Assembly: GCA_004293915.1 (NCBI GenBank)
Contig: RDZG01000096.1
Coordinates: forward strand, 1 to 35,459
Direction of reading: 5' to 3'
DNA length: 35,459 nt
Origin: Bacteroidota bacterium
Lineage (GTDB): Bacteria; Bacteroidota; Bacteroidia; Cytophagales; UBA9547
A model generated the notes under the pieces. The model ran no database searches. It saw only the letters and a list, made by a program, of their open reading frames with translations, and was not told the DNA's origin. The translations under genes and the position numbers were made by a program. Each line of letters starts with the position of its first letter. Position 1 is the stretch's first letter. Of this stretch, positions 8,828 to 15,892 are shown in pieces.

Positions 8828-11095
8828 TTACAAAATCATCAATTTTGCAAAACTAAGCAATAGTGTTTTTTCGCCAACCGAATCAAAAGCTATTTTTGCT
8901 TTTCGTTCGCTTCCGTTTGATTCTATGGCTTCTACAGTTCCAAAACCAAATTTGGGATGTTCTATTTTCATGCCCGATTTCAATAATGTTGTATCGCTTG
9001 GCTTAAAATTTGGTGAAGCAACATGTTCGGTAGCTGTTGGTTTTGGAGCTTCTTTTTTAGGCAAATTAAATCCAGATTTTATAAGTTTATCGCCACCCAA
9101 TTTTGATGTTGCAGTTAAAAAATCATCAGCAAACATATCTTGCGATGATTTTTTAGGCACTTTTACATACCTTGCATCAACTTCTTGCAAAAATCGACTT
9201 GGTTCGCACTGAAACAATCTGCCATAGCGATAGCGTTGCAACGCATAAGAAAGGGTAAGTTTTTTTTCAGCACGGGTTACCGCCACATAAAACAACCTGC
9301 GTTCTTCTTCCAAATCGGCACGCGATTGCAACATCATTTGGCTTGGAAACAAATCTTCTTCCAATCCAACTATATATACATTCTTGAATTCCAATCCTTT
9401 AGCCATGTGGATTGTCATCAAAGTTACATAATCTGTACCTTGATTATCTTTGGCATCGGCAGTTGTAAGTAGCGAAACTTCTTGCAAAAATGCTCCCATC
9501 GATTTGTCTTCTTTTTCGGGATCTTCTACATATTCTTTAATGGCATTTAATAATTCTTGCAAATTTTGATAACGAGCCAAGCCTTCAACTGTTTTATCGT
9601 CATACAGTTCTTTCAAAATTCCCGATTCTTTTGCAATTTGATGTGCCGCTTCGTAAGCATCTTTAGTTTGGTTAGCTAGTTCAAAAGATTTTACAATATC
9701 CGAAAATTGTGTAACCGCAGTTGAAACTCTACCTGGCATAAATTTATCAATATTGAGCATAGCATCCCAAATCGAAACGCCATTATCAACGGCAGTAACA
9801 ATTATTTTGGCTACTGTTGCATCACCAATTCCACGTTTTGGATAATTTATAATGCGTTTGAAAGCTTCTTCATCATTATGATTTACAGTATATCGCAAAT
9901 AAGCTATCAAATCTTTAATTTCTTTACGTTGATAAAATGATAAGCCTCCTATAATTTTATAAGTAATATTCAATCTTCGCAAGGCTTCTTCTATTGAACG
10001 TGATTGAGCATTGGTGCGATATAGCACACAGAAATCGCTGTTTTTCTGTTGGTTATGATTTTTTTCCTCAAATATAGAATTTGCAACTAGTCTACCCTCT
10101 TCGTTATCCGAAGTTGCTTTTATCAAATCTATTAAATTGCCTTCTTCGTTCGATGTCCACACATCTTTTCGTAACTGAGCTTGATTGTGTTTAATGACCG
10201 AATTGGCTATTTTTACAATATTTTGTGTCGAACGATAATTTTGTTCGAGTTTCACAATATGCAAATTGGGATAATCTTTTTCAAAATTTAAAATATTTGT
10301 AATATCGGCACCACGAAAAGCATAAATACTTTGAGCATCATCGCCAACTACACAAATATTGTTGCGATTATGAGCTAACATCTTGGTAATCATATACTGA
10401 ACATAATTTGTATCTTGATACTCATCCACCATCACATAATGAAAACGCTTTTGATATTTGCTCAACACATCGGGATGAAGCGAAAAAAGTCGGCAAGTTT
10501 GAAACAATAAATCATCAAAATCCATACAACCTGCTTTGAAACAACGGTCGGCATATCTTTTATAAATTTGTCCAATTTTTGGACGCATAGCACTTTCGTC
10601 ATCCGACATCAAAATGGGGTTATTAAGATATTCGTTTGGCGAAATCAAACGGTTTTTTGCCGATGAAATTCTCGATAAAACCATATTTGCTTTGTAGATT
10701 TTATCATCTAATTCCATTTCTGTAACAATGCTTCGGATGAGCGATTTGCTATCGTCCGAATCATAAACCGTAAAATTATTTGGGTAACCAATTTTTTCGG
10801 CTTCCGAACGTAAAATACGAGCAAAAACCGAGTGAAACGTTCCCATCCATAAGTTTTTAGCATCTGTGCCAACCACTTTTTCGATACGTTCACGCATTTC
10901 TTTGGCTGCTTTATTTGTAAAAGTTAGCGATAAAATATGAAAAGCATCTATACCTTTCGATAGCAAATGAGCAATTCTATACGTCAAAACACGTGTTTTT
11001 CCAGAACCAGCACCCGCAATAATCATCAACGGACCTTCCGTATGCAACACTGCCTCACGCTGCGGCTCGTTTAATCCAACCAACAAATTTTCCAT
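8828..11095 (-). CDS. pcrA: ATP-dependent DNA helicase UvrD/PcrA
   Basis: A superfamily 1A 3'-5' helicase of 755 residues. Walker A is AGAGSGKT (27-34), motif II is VDEYQDTN (223-230), motif III is GDDAQSIYAFRGA (251-263), motif IV contains LEQNYRS, motif V is TIHMAKGLEFKNVYIVGLEE, and motif VI is FYVAVTRAEKKL. The C-terminus (HPKFGFGTVEAIES through LLLSFAKL) is the Tudor-like RNA-polymerase-contact domain of PcrA/UvrD. Roles are nucleotide excision repair, mismatch repair and removal of RNA polymerase or recombinase from DNA. I start at ATG 11095; a TTG two codons earlier (11101) is less likely. It converges with the preceding methylase gene, with only 19 bp between the stops. pcrA and uvrD are not separable here; the symbol reflects the C-terminal domain. 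Confidence 0.94.
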   Translation of the reverse strand: MENLLVGLNEPQREAVLHTEGPLMIIAGAGSGKTRVLTYRIAHLLSKGIDAFHILSLTFTNKAAKEMRERIEKVVGTDAKNLWMGTFHSVFARILRSEAEKIGYPNNFTVYDSDDSKSLIRSIVTEMELDDKIYKANMVLSRISSAKNRLISPNEYLNNPILMSDDESAMRPKIGQIYKRYADRCFKAGCMDFDDLLFQTCRLFSLHPDVLSKYQKRFHYVMVDEYQDTNYVQYMITKMLAHNRNNICVVGDDAQSIYAFRGADITNILNFEKDYPNLHIVKLEQNYRSTQNIVKIANSVIKHNQAQLRKDVWTSNEEGNLIDLIKATSDNEEGRLVANSIFEEKNHNQQKNSDFCVLYRTNAQSRSIEEALRRLNITYKIIGGLSFYQRKEIKDLIAYLRYTVNHNDEEAFKRIINYPKRGIGDATVAKIIVTAVDNGVSIWDAMLNIDKFMPGRVSTAVTQFSDIVKSFELANQTKDAYEAAHQIAKESGILKELYDDKTVEGLARYQNLQELLNAIKEYVEDPEKEDKSMGAFLQEVSLLTTADAKDNQGTDYVTLMTIHMAKGLEFKNVYIVGLEEDLFPSQMMLQSRADLEEERRLFYVAVTRAEKKLTLSYALQRYRYGRLFQCEPSRFLQEVDARYVKVPKKSSQDMFADDFLTATSKLGGDKLIKSGFNLPKKEAPKPTATEHVASPNFKPSDTTLLKSGMKIEHPKFGFGTVEAIESNGSERKAKIAFDSVGEKTLLLSFAKLMIL

Positions 11096-11215
11096 AAACA
11101 ATTTTTATTTTCAAATCAAAACTCGATTTGATTGTGCAAGTTAAAAATATAAAACCAAATGTTTTGAACGTGTTGAAAAATTGATGTTTTTTGATGCGAT
11201 TTTTGATTTGATACT

Positions 11216-12379
11216 ATGAATGACATAAAGCAAAAAATTTCGACTTTCAATATAGGTCGTGATACTGAAATTTTAAAACTCAAATACCAAAGAATGAGCG
11301 AAAATAGTTCACGCTTTTTTCGTGGAACTTGCCATTTATATTATCAAGATATTGCAGAAAATACATTTTTAGCAAATTCTCCAAAAGTTTGGATTTGTGG
11401 CGATTTGCATCTCGAAAATTTTGGAAGTTTTACTGGCTCCGATGGTATTTGCTATTTCGATATCAACGATTTTGACGAATCCATTTTAGCGCCTTTACTT
11501 TGGGATGTGAGCAGAATAATGGTAAGTATTGTAGTTTTTGGAAGAGATTTAAAACTAAAAGAAAAGCAAATACAAAACCTTCTAAATCAGTTTTTTGATG
11601 TATATATTACCAATATGAAGCGAGGGAAATCTCTAATATTGCATCAAAACACAGCTCATGGCGAAATTGCAGATTTACTCAAAAAAGTTTCTACTCGAAG
11701 CACAAACTTTTTACTGAAAACTAAAACAGAAAAGAAAGAAAAGTTTATAATTGAAGATGAAAAAACGTACAAACTGCCAAAAGAATTTAGGAGAAGTTTT
11801 ACAGATTTAATTCAAGAAAAATTAACTGCGCACGAAAATTTTAATTCGTATCAAATTTTAGATGTAGTTGGCAGAATTGCTGGCACAGGCAGTTTAGGCT
11901 TACCGAGATATTTGGTGCTTATTTATTCAAAAAAAGAAAAAAACACTTTGATTTTGGATTTAAAAACAGCACGAGCTTCTTCTTTAAATCAATTTACAAA
12001 CGTTGTTCAACCCAAATGGAATTCAGAAGCAGAAAGAATATGTTTTGCTCAAGATTTATTGCAATATCATGCACCAAATTTGCTCGAATCATGGGAAATT
12101 GCAGAAATTAATTATGTGGTTAGAGATTATCAACCATCTGAAGATAAAATCGATTGGTTTTCGATTGCTGATGAGCCAGAGAATTTAAAAAATATAATTT
12201 CTGATTTTGCAAAAATTTTGGCTTGGAGCCAAATTAGGGCTTGTGGCAGAAATGGAGCCGATAACTATGATATTATTTTTCAATTTATTGAAAATCAAAC
12301 AAATAAATCAAACTTATTGAATTTTGTGAATTCGTATTCAGAAAAAGTAAAGCAAGATTTTGACGAATTTTTGATGTAG
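11216..12379 (+). CDS. DUF2252 family protein
   Basis: A 387-residue cytosolic protein with the DUF2252 signature: FFRGT (34-38), CGDLHLENFG (61-70) and FDINDFDE (81-88), with a C-terminal RACGRNGADNYD segment. The GDLHxxNxG and DFDD-like motifs resemble the catalytic and metal-binding loops of aminoglycoside-phosphotransferase-like kinases, so a phosphotransferase fold is plausible, but the family's substrate is not established to my knowledge. It is divergent from the helicase gene. The 120-bp region between them holds a small AATCAAA/TTTGATT inverted repeat. No partner gene suggests a pathway. Confidence 0.85.
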   Translation: MNDIKQKISTFNIGRDTEILKLKYQRMSENSSRFFRGTCHLYYQDIAENTFLANSPKVWICGDLHLENFGSFTGSDGICYFDINDFDESILAPLLWDVSRIMVSIVVFGRDLKLKEKQIQNLLNQFFDVYITNMKRGKSLILHQNTAHGEIADLLKKVSTRSTNFLLKTKTEKKEKFIIEDEKTYKLPKEFRRSFTDLIQEKLTAHENFNSYQILDVVGRIAGTGSLGLPRYLVLIYSKKEKNTLILDLKTARASSLNQFTNVVQPKWNSEAERICFAQDLLQYHAPNLLESWEIAEINYVVRDYQPSEDKIDWFSIADEPENLKNIISDFAKILAWSQIRACGRNGADNYDIIFQFIENQTNKSNLLNFVNSYSEKVKQDFDEFLM

Positions 12380-12438
12380 GTCCACTCATATTTACATAAT
12401 TATATATCTTTATAACCTAGACTGATTTTTGATTGAAA

Positions 12439-12669
12439 ATGCATAAATATTGGGTTGTAGGTTTTTTTGTTTTGTATTTTTCTATTGGTTTAGCAATTTT
12501 TAAAGACTATGGGTTTTCTAATGACGAAGATTTTGAGCGTACAAAAGGTAAGGTTTATTTAAAATATATTTGTCAAAAAGCTCGACTAGACAACTATAAT
12601 CGCTATCATAAATATTTAGGAGGTGTTTATAATATGCACGAAATTGGGACAGATATCAAGGTCCAGTAA
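12439..12669 (+). CDS. Membrane glycosyltransferase (ArnT/PMT-like), N-terminal fragment of a frameshifted gene
   Basis: The first 76 residues contain one N-terminal membrane helix (YWVVGFFVLYFSIGLAIF) and the acidic first loop DYGFSNDEDFERTKG. Paired acidic residues in this loop are typical of GT-C lipid-linked sugar transferases (PMT_2/ArnT type). The frame runs into a premature TAA at 12667. In the -1 frame the sequence continues as DRYQGPVINIFLASIEV, joining smoothly onto the next entry. One extra G in the GGG at 12646-12648 would give HEIGDRYQGPVIN and restore a 522-residue protein. I chose the ATG at 12439 over a TTG two codons earlier. Confidence 0.7.
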   Translation: MHKYWVVGFFVLYFSIGLAIFKDYGFSNDEDFERTKGKVYLKYICQKARLDNYNRYHKYLGGVYNMHEIGTDIKVQ

Positions 12670-12680
12670 TCAATATTTTT

Positions 12681-14006
12681 TTGGCATCAATTGAAGTATT
12701 ATTTAATTTAGAGGATACTGAATTAATATTTCACTTACGGCATTTTATTACTTTTTTTATTTTTTTTATTGGCTGTATTGTACTTTACAAATTGTTGCAA
12801 AAAAGATACAAAAATACCAAAATAGCACTTTTAGGATGTTTATTTTTTATTTGTTGCCCACGATTTTTTGCCGAATCGTTTTATAATAGTAAAGATGTAT
12901 TATTACTTTCTTTTCATATTATAGCCTTATATTTTTTGTATTTATATATACATTCAGAAAAAATAAAACATTTGATTTTGTTTTCATTAATTGCATCAAT
13001 TTGTATCGATATTCGGATTATTGGCATGATAATTCCACCAATTGGAGCAGTTGTACTTTGTATAAAATATTTACAAAATCCTAATTGGAAAAAATTTGCT
13101 CTTCATTTGGGTGTTTTATTGGTTTCAACCTTAGTATTTACCATAATATTTTGGCCACTTTTATGGGAAAAACCATTTAAACATTTTGCAGAAGCTTACC
13201 AAACCATGAGCCATATTTTTTGGGCTGGAAAAGTGTTATTTATGGGTACTTATTATCAAGTGCCTGAGCAATCGTTACCCTGGTATTATGTACCTGTTTG
13301 GATTTTTGTTTCTACTCCTATTTTGAATAGTGTATTGTTTTTGATTGCATCTATCATAACAATTGTTTCCTTATTTAGTAATAAATTAACAAAGAAAATA
13401 TCTAATGAATTAGTATTTGATGTGCTATTGATTTTTCTTTTTTTAGGTATAATTGGTTCAGTAATAGCTGTAAATGGAACAATTTATGATGGTTGGCGGC
13501 ATTTATATTTTACTTATGCTCCAGTTTTAATTCTTTCTGTTTCTGGGCTCAATTTTATCATCAATTATTCGGCAAAAAAAAGTCATCAATACGTTGTATA
13601 TTTTATATTATCAGTAAGTTTTTTGACAACAATCATTGATATGATTCGTTTACATCCGTATCAAAATGTTTATTTTAATACCTTAGCAGGCAATAATTTA
13701 CGCCATGATTTTGAATTAGATTATTGGCGATTATCTTATTTAGAAGGACTGAAATATATTGCTAAAATAGACGGTTCAAAAAAGATAAAAGTTTTTATCC
13801 ATGGCAATACTTCGGTTGGATTAATGTTGCCTAAAAAAGATAGAGAACGGTTTGAGTGTGTTAACGATACCACTTTGGGATGTAAATATTTACTTGCAAA
13901 TTATCGTTACCATAGAGAATATTACGCATATAAAAATAAAATTTATGATATTGTTTTAAAAGGAGATACAAAAATCATGACTGTGTTTAATATTGAAAAC
14001 GAGTAG
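12681..14006 (+). CDS. Membrane glycosyltransferase (ArnT/PMT-like), main part of a frameshifted gene
   Basis: Continuation of the previous entry in the -1 frame. The frame is open upstream to about 12633, so the TTG at 12681 is only the first start-like codon and probably not a real start. It has about eight hydrophobic segments, for example HFITFFIFFIGCIVLYKLL and VLLVSTLVFTIIFWPLLW. The stretch FAESFYNSKDVLLLSFH resembles the PMT-like transferases, in which a short cytoplasmic-side helix precedes FxxSFxNSKD. The family moves a sugar from a polyprenyl-phosphate donor to protein or glycolipid on the outer face of the inner membrane. The donor and acceptor cannot be told. It converges with the minus-strand membrane protein gene. 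Confidence 0.72.
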   Translation: MASIEVLFNLEDTELIFHLRHFITFFIFFIGCIVLYKLLQKRYKNTKIALLGCLFFICCPRFFAESFYNSKDVLLLSFHIIALYFLYLYIHSEKIKHLILFSLIASICIDIRIIGMIIPPIGAVVLCIKYLQNPNWKKFALHLGVLLVSTLVFTIIFWPLLWEKPFKHFAEAYQTMSHIFWAGKVLFMGTYYQVPEQSLPWYYVPVWIFVSTPILNSVLFLIASIITIVSLFSNKLTKKISNELVFDVLLIFLFLGIIGSVIAVNGTIYDGWRHLYFTYAPVLILSVSGLNFIINYSAKKSHQYVVYFILSVSFLTTIIDMIRLHPYQNVYFNTLAGNNLRHDFELDYWRLSYLEGLKYIAKIDGSKKIKVFIHGNTSVGLMLPKKDRERFECVNDTTLGCKYLLANYRYHREYYAYKNKIYDIVLKGDTKIMTVFNIENE

Positions 14007-14069
14007 TTTTTTAAGGTTGATTGTTTTTTTACAACAAAAACCAAAATTTAGTGGTTGATATACCCAAAA

Positions 14070-14096
14070 TTTGTGCATGCTACTTTTTTGCACAAA
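14070..14096. repeat. Perfect hairpin between convergent genes
   Basis: TTTGTGCA (14070-14077) and TGCACAAA (14089-14096) form an 8-bp perfect stem with an 11-base loop. It lies between the convergent glycosyltransferase and membrane-protein genes and could act as a shared terminator or mRNA 3' end, although no clean T-run follows the stem on either strand. Confidence 0.4.
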
Positions 14097-14119
14097 ATCT
14101 GATATTGTTCACAAAGAGC

Positions 14120-14428
14120 TTATTCTTTTTTAAACAAAGTTACAATCCATGTGCTAAGTGTTAATAGTAAAGATAGAATCAATAAAACATTGAAAAACAT
14201 TTTTAACTGTGTCGCAAAACTTGCTAATGAAACTGCTAACAGGTTTGAAGATGGATAACCAGAAAAGGATATGGCAATAAAAACATTCTCGATATAATCT
14301 GCAAACCCAGTAAAAAGTGGAATGAGAAACAAAAACTTCATCCAGTTATTTCTTTTTCTGAATACTAAAAAGATAAGTGATGAAAATGTAAAGGCATAAA
14401 TTGCAGGGAAGAAAATATCGCAAAGCAT
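14120..14428 (-). CDS. Membrane protein of unknown function, C-terminal part of a frameshifted gene
   Basis: A 102-residue product of the downstream frame containing three predicted membrane helices: IYAFTFSSLIFLVF, MKFLFLIPLFTGFADYIENV and MFFNVLLILSLLLTLSTWIV. The listed ATG (14428) falls in the middle of what was probably one protein. Upstream residues in the other frame end LGVEGRSIYK, and one extra A in the minus-strand AAAA (plus strand 14433-14436) gives YKNFMLCDIFFPAIYAF and a 185-residue four-helix protein. I do not recognise the family. Confidence 0.6.
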   Translation of the reverse strand: MLCDIFFPAIYAFTFSSLIFLVFRKRNNWMKFLFLIPLFTGFADYIENVFIAISFSGYPSSNLLAVSLASFATQLKMFFNVLLILSLLLTLSTWIVTLFKKE

Positions 14429-14676
14429 GAAATTTTATAAATACTTCTGCCTTCAACGCCTAATTTGTCTAAGTCGATGGTAAAACTTTCAACATTATAA
14501 CCTTTTGCTTGTAAATCAAATGGTGTAAATGTTGGCGAAATTTCTTGCATAGAAGGTGTACTAGTTGGTAGACCTGGGGTATTCATGAAAACATTAAATA
14601 CAATTAGTAACCCCACGAGAATAAAAATGAAAGGTTTTTTAGATGTTCTGTCTATTATAGAATGTACATTATTCAT
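14365..14676 (-). CDS. Membrane protein of unknown function, N-terminal part of a frameshifted gene
   Basis: It starts at ATG 14676, only 5 bp after the stop of the SnoaL-like gene, so the two form one transcription unit. The N-terminal part has one membrane helix (FIFILVGLLIVFNVFM) and a non-cytoplasmic segment rich in Pro, Ser and Thr (TPGLPTSTPSMQEISPTFTP). The genuine frame appears to end near residue 82 (SIYK); the last 22 codons before the stop at 14365 look unrelated and are probably read out of frame. With a one-base correction the protein continues into the three helices of the entry at 14120-14428. Function is unknown; its neighbour suggests a role controlled by the HxlR regulator. 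Confidence 0.6.
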   Translation of the reverse strand: MNNVHSIIDRTSKKPFIFILVGLLIVFNVFMNTPGLPTSTPSMQEISPTFTPFDLQAKGYNVESFTIDLDKLGVEGRSIYKISCFAIFSSLQFMPLHFHHLSF

Positions 14677-14681
14677 GGTTA

Positions 14682-15140
14682 TTATTTTGATTGAAGCTGT
14701 TTGATTAATCCTAATGTGTCCCATGAGCCTTTGCCCATTCCATCTGTAACTATTCCATTTTTAAAAGTCCAAAACCATGAGCCTTTCCTAGTTGCTTTTT
14801 TGTTGGTCGGACTTATGCCAAGAAATGCACCTTTCTGAGTTCCAGTGGCTATCCATCTCACGGCAACCATATCATTTTCTGCAATCATAATATCTATTGT
14901 GATAATTAAGTCTGGAAATGCAGTACGTATTTGCTGGGTAAATGCTTTTTCTTCTTTGGCAAATTCTGGTACAAAATATTTGTCTGCAAATGTGGTATCT
15001 CCTTTATTGAATAGATTATCTACAATGTCGAGCATGAGTTTTTTATTGTCTGCATTAATTTTCATAGCATCTTTGGTTTGTGCAAAAGTTGTGGTACTAA
15101 TAAATAGCACAGCAATTAAAGAAAATATTTTATGTTTCAT
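14682..15140 (-). CDS. Secreted SnoaL-like (ester cyclase-type) protein
   Basis: 152 residues from ATG 15140. Residues 1-21 (KHKIFSLIAVLFISTTTFA, cut before Q) are a clear signal peptide. The mature part has the SnoaL/NTF2-like layout: N-terminal helices (MLDIVDNLFNKGDTTFADKYF), then AFPDLIITIDIMIAENDMVA, WIATGTQKGAFLGISPT and a final GSWFWTFKNG strand. The fold binds small hydrophobic ligands and includes polyketide cyclases, but export and the lack of a biosynthetic neighbour argue against a cyclase role, so the substrate is unknown. An ATG at 15152 would add four residues but lies inside the inverted repeat and at the predicted transcription start, so 15140 is preferred. It is divergent from the HxlR gene and probably under its control. 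Confidence 0.8.
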   Translation of the reverse strand: MKHKIFSLIAVLFISTTTFAQTKDAMKINADNKKLMLDIVDNLFNKGDTTFADKYFVPEFAKEEKAFTQQIRTAFPDLIITIDIMIAENDMVAVRWIATGTQKGAFLGISPTNKKATRKGSWFWTFKNGIVTDGMGKGSWDTLGLIKQLQSK

Positions 15141-15174
15141 TTTTGATATCATATTCTACAAACATATAAATTTG
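15140..15174 (+). promoter_or_regulatory. Promoter of the HxlR-family gene
   Basis: -33 element TTTTTG at 15140-15145, a 21-base spacer, and -7 element TAAATTTG at 15167-15174, an exact TAnnTTTG. Predicted start is about 15181, 35 bases before the ATG. It overlaps the oppositely directed promoter of the SnoaL-like gene. Confidence 0.6.
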
Positions 15175-15189
15175 CATTATGGTATCAAA
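15159..15189 (-). promoter_or_regulatory. Promoter of the SnoaL-like/membrane-protein operon
   Basis: On the minus strand, TTTG (15189-15186), a 19-base spacer, then TATGTTTG (15166-15159): a complete match to the Bacteroidota TTTG-N19-TAnnTTTG promoter. Predicted start is near 15152, so the leader before ATG 15140 is about 12 bases. Confidence 0.65.
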
Positions 15190-15215
15190 AAGAAACTATA
15201 AAAACTACTTACCAG

Positions 15216-15593
15216 ATGGTAACTACTCAAAAAAAGAAAAATACAGGAAATCCATTTGATTGTCCATTAACGGCTGCAATAGATAAAATAGGGGGAAGAT
15301 GGAAGCCGATTATATTATTCTATTTATCCAATGGAAGTAGGCGATTTGGACAATTGGGAGCATCCATACCTATGATTTCTAAAAAAGTTTTGTCACAGCA
15401 ATTAAAGGAGTTAGCTGACGATGGTCTTATTGTTCGCAAACAGTTTAATGAAGTTCCTCTACGTGTTGAGTATTCGTTGACTGATTTTGGTAAATCTGTG
15501 TTACCAATTCTTGATAAAATTTGCGAATGGGGAAAGCAATTTGTTGACATTACACAGTCAAAGGAAGTGTTGTTATACAAAACTTATAAATAA
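15216..15593 (+). CDS. HxlR-family winged-helix transcriptional regulator
   Basis: 125 residues, a normal length for the family. The signature CPLTAAIDKIGGRWKPIILF (16-35), RRFGQL and SKKVLSQQLKELADDGLIVR make up the winged helix-turn-helix, with the recognition helix around KKVLSQQL and the wing at YSLTDFGKSVLP. HxlR/YodB-type proteins are dimeric repressors or activators. Several respond to electrophiles or oxidants through a conserved N-terminal cysteine, and Cys16 here is at that position. The gene is divergent from the SnoaL-like gene and reads from a promoter interleaved with that gene's promoter, which suggests control of the neighbour and of itself. Confidence 0.92.
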   Translation: MVTTQKKKNTGNPFDCPLTAAIDKIGGRWKPIILFYLSNGSRRFGQLGASIPMISKKVLSQQLKELADDGLIVRKQFNEVPLRVEYSLTDFGKSVLPILDKICEWGKQFVDITQSKEVLLYKTYK

Positions 15594-15646
15594 ACTCAAT
15601 TGGATATGTTTTTCAAATATATCTATTTTTAAAACAATTCTATTTT

Positions 15647-15675
15647 AACCAATTCTATTTCTAAAAGAATGGTTT
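15647..15675 (+). terminator. Possible terminator after the HxlR gene
   Basis: AACCAATTCT, a 9-base loop, AGAATGGTT: a nine-pair stem with one bulged A, followed by a short TATTTT. Weak by sequence but well placed. An 11-bp direct repeat, CAATTCTATTT, overlaps it. Confidence 0.35.
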
Positions 15676-15810
15676 ATTTTCATTACAACTCAAGTATATT
15701 TCAAATTCATTAAACCTCATTCGATTAAAATTAATTTGAGTTTTTGAGTTATTTTGCTGGTTGTAGTATAAATTATGGGATAATTGTTACAATCCAGCAA
15801 AGCATTCAAT

Positions 15811-15873
15811 GTCTAGCAACCATTCCGTGACGTGTAGCAATCGTTGCTAGAAGTGTAGCAGCCGTTGAACAGT
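15811..15873. repeat. Three 21-bp imperfect tandem repeats
   Basis: Units start at 15811 (GTCTAGCAACCATTCC...), 15832 (GTGTAGCAATCGTTGC...) and 15853 (GTGTAGCAGCCGTTGA...), with a more decayed unit at 15790. Consensus is GTGTAGCAACCGTTG. The middle unit contains a TAGCAA/TTGCTA hairpin (15835-15849). The block is distinctly more GC-rich than its surroundings and sits in the 3' region of the minus-strand glycosidase. The rest of 15594-15892 is AT-rich and shows no gene. Confidence 0.6.
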
Positions 15874-15892
15874 CGAAAAAAACCTTAATCCC

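Larger units (their letters stand above)
15140..15191. promoter_or_regulatory. Inverted repeat, candidate HxlR operator
   Basis: Left arm TTTTTGATATCAT (15140-15152) and right arm ATGGTATCAAAAA (15179-15191) are inverted copies with one mismatch. With a one-base gap the similarity runs on into GAAAC on each outer side. The arms contain the -33 elements of both divergent promoters, so a dimeric winged-helix protein bound here would block both. Confidence 0.6.

Noticed and set aside
5629-11095. BREX, DISARM or type I restriction cluster built on the methylase and the neighbouring helicase
   Set aside because: The helicase is a standard PcrA/UvrD on the opposite strand, and no other cluster component is present.
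11112-11133. AATCAAA/TTTGATT inverted repeat between pcrA and the DUF2252 gene, considered as a LexA-type operator or a third copy of the 65-bp repeat
   Set aside because: The stem is short, does not resemble known LexA boxes, and shares only an ATTTGATT core with the 65-bp repeat, which is common in this AT-rich sequence.
12640-12690. Programmed -1 ribosomal frameshifting at the three split genes
   Set aside because: None of the three sites has an X-XXY-YYZ slippery heptamer in the zero frame or a clear downstream pseudoknot, and the genes are unrelated, so error or decay is the simpler reading.
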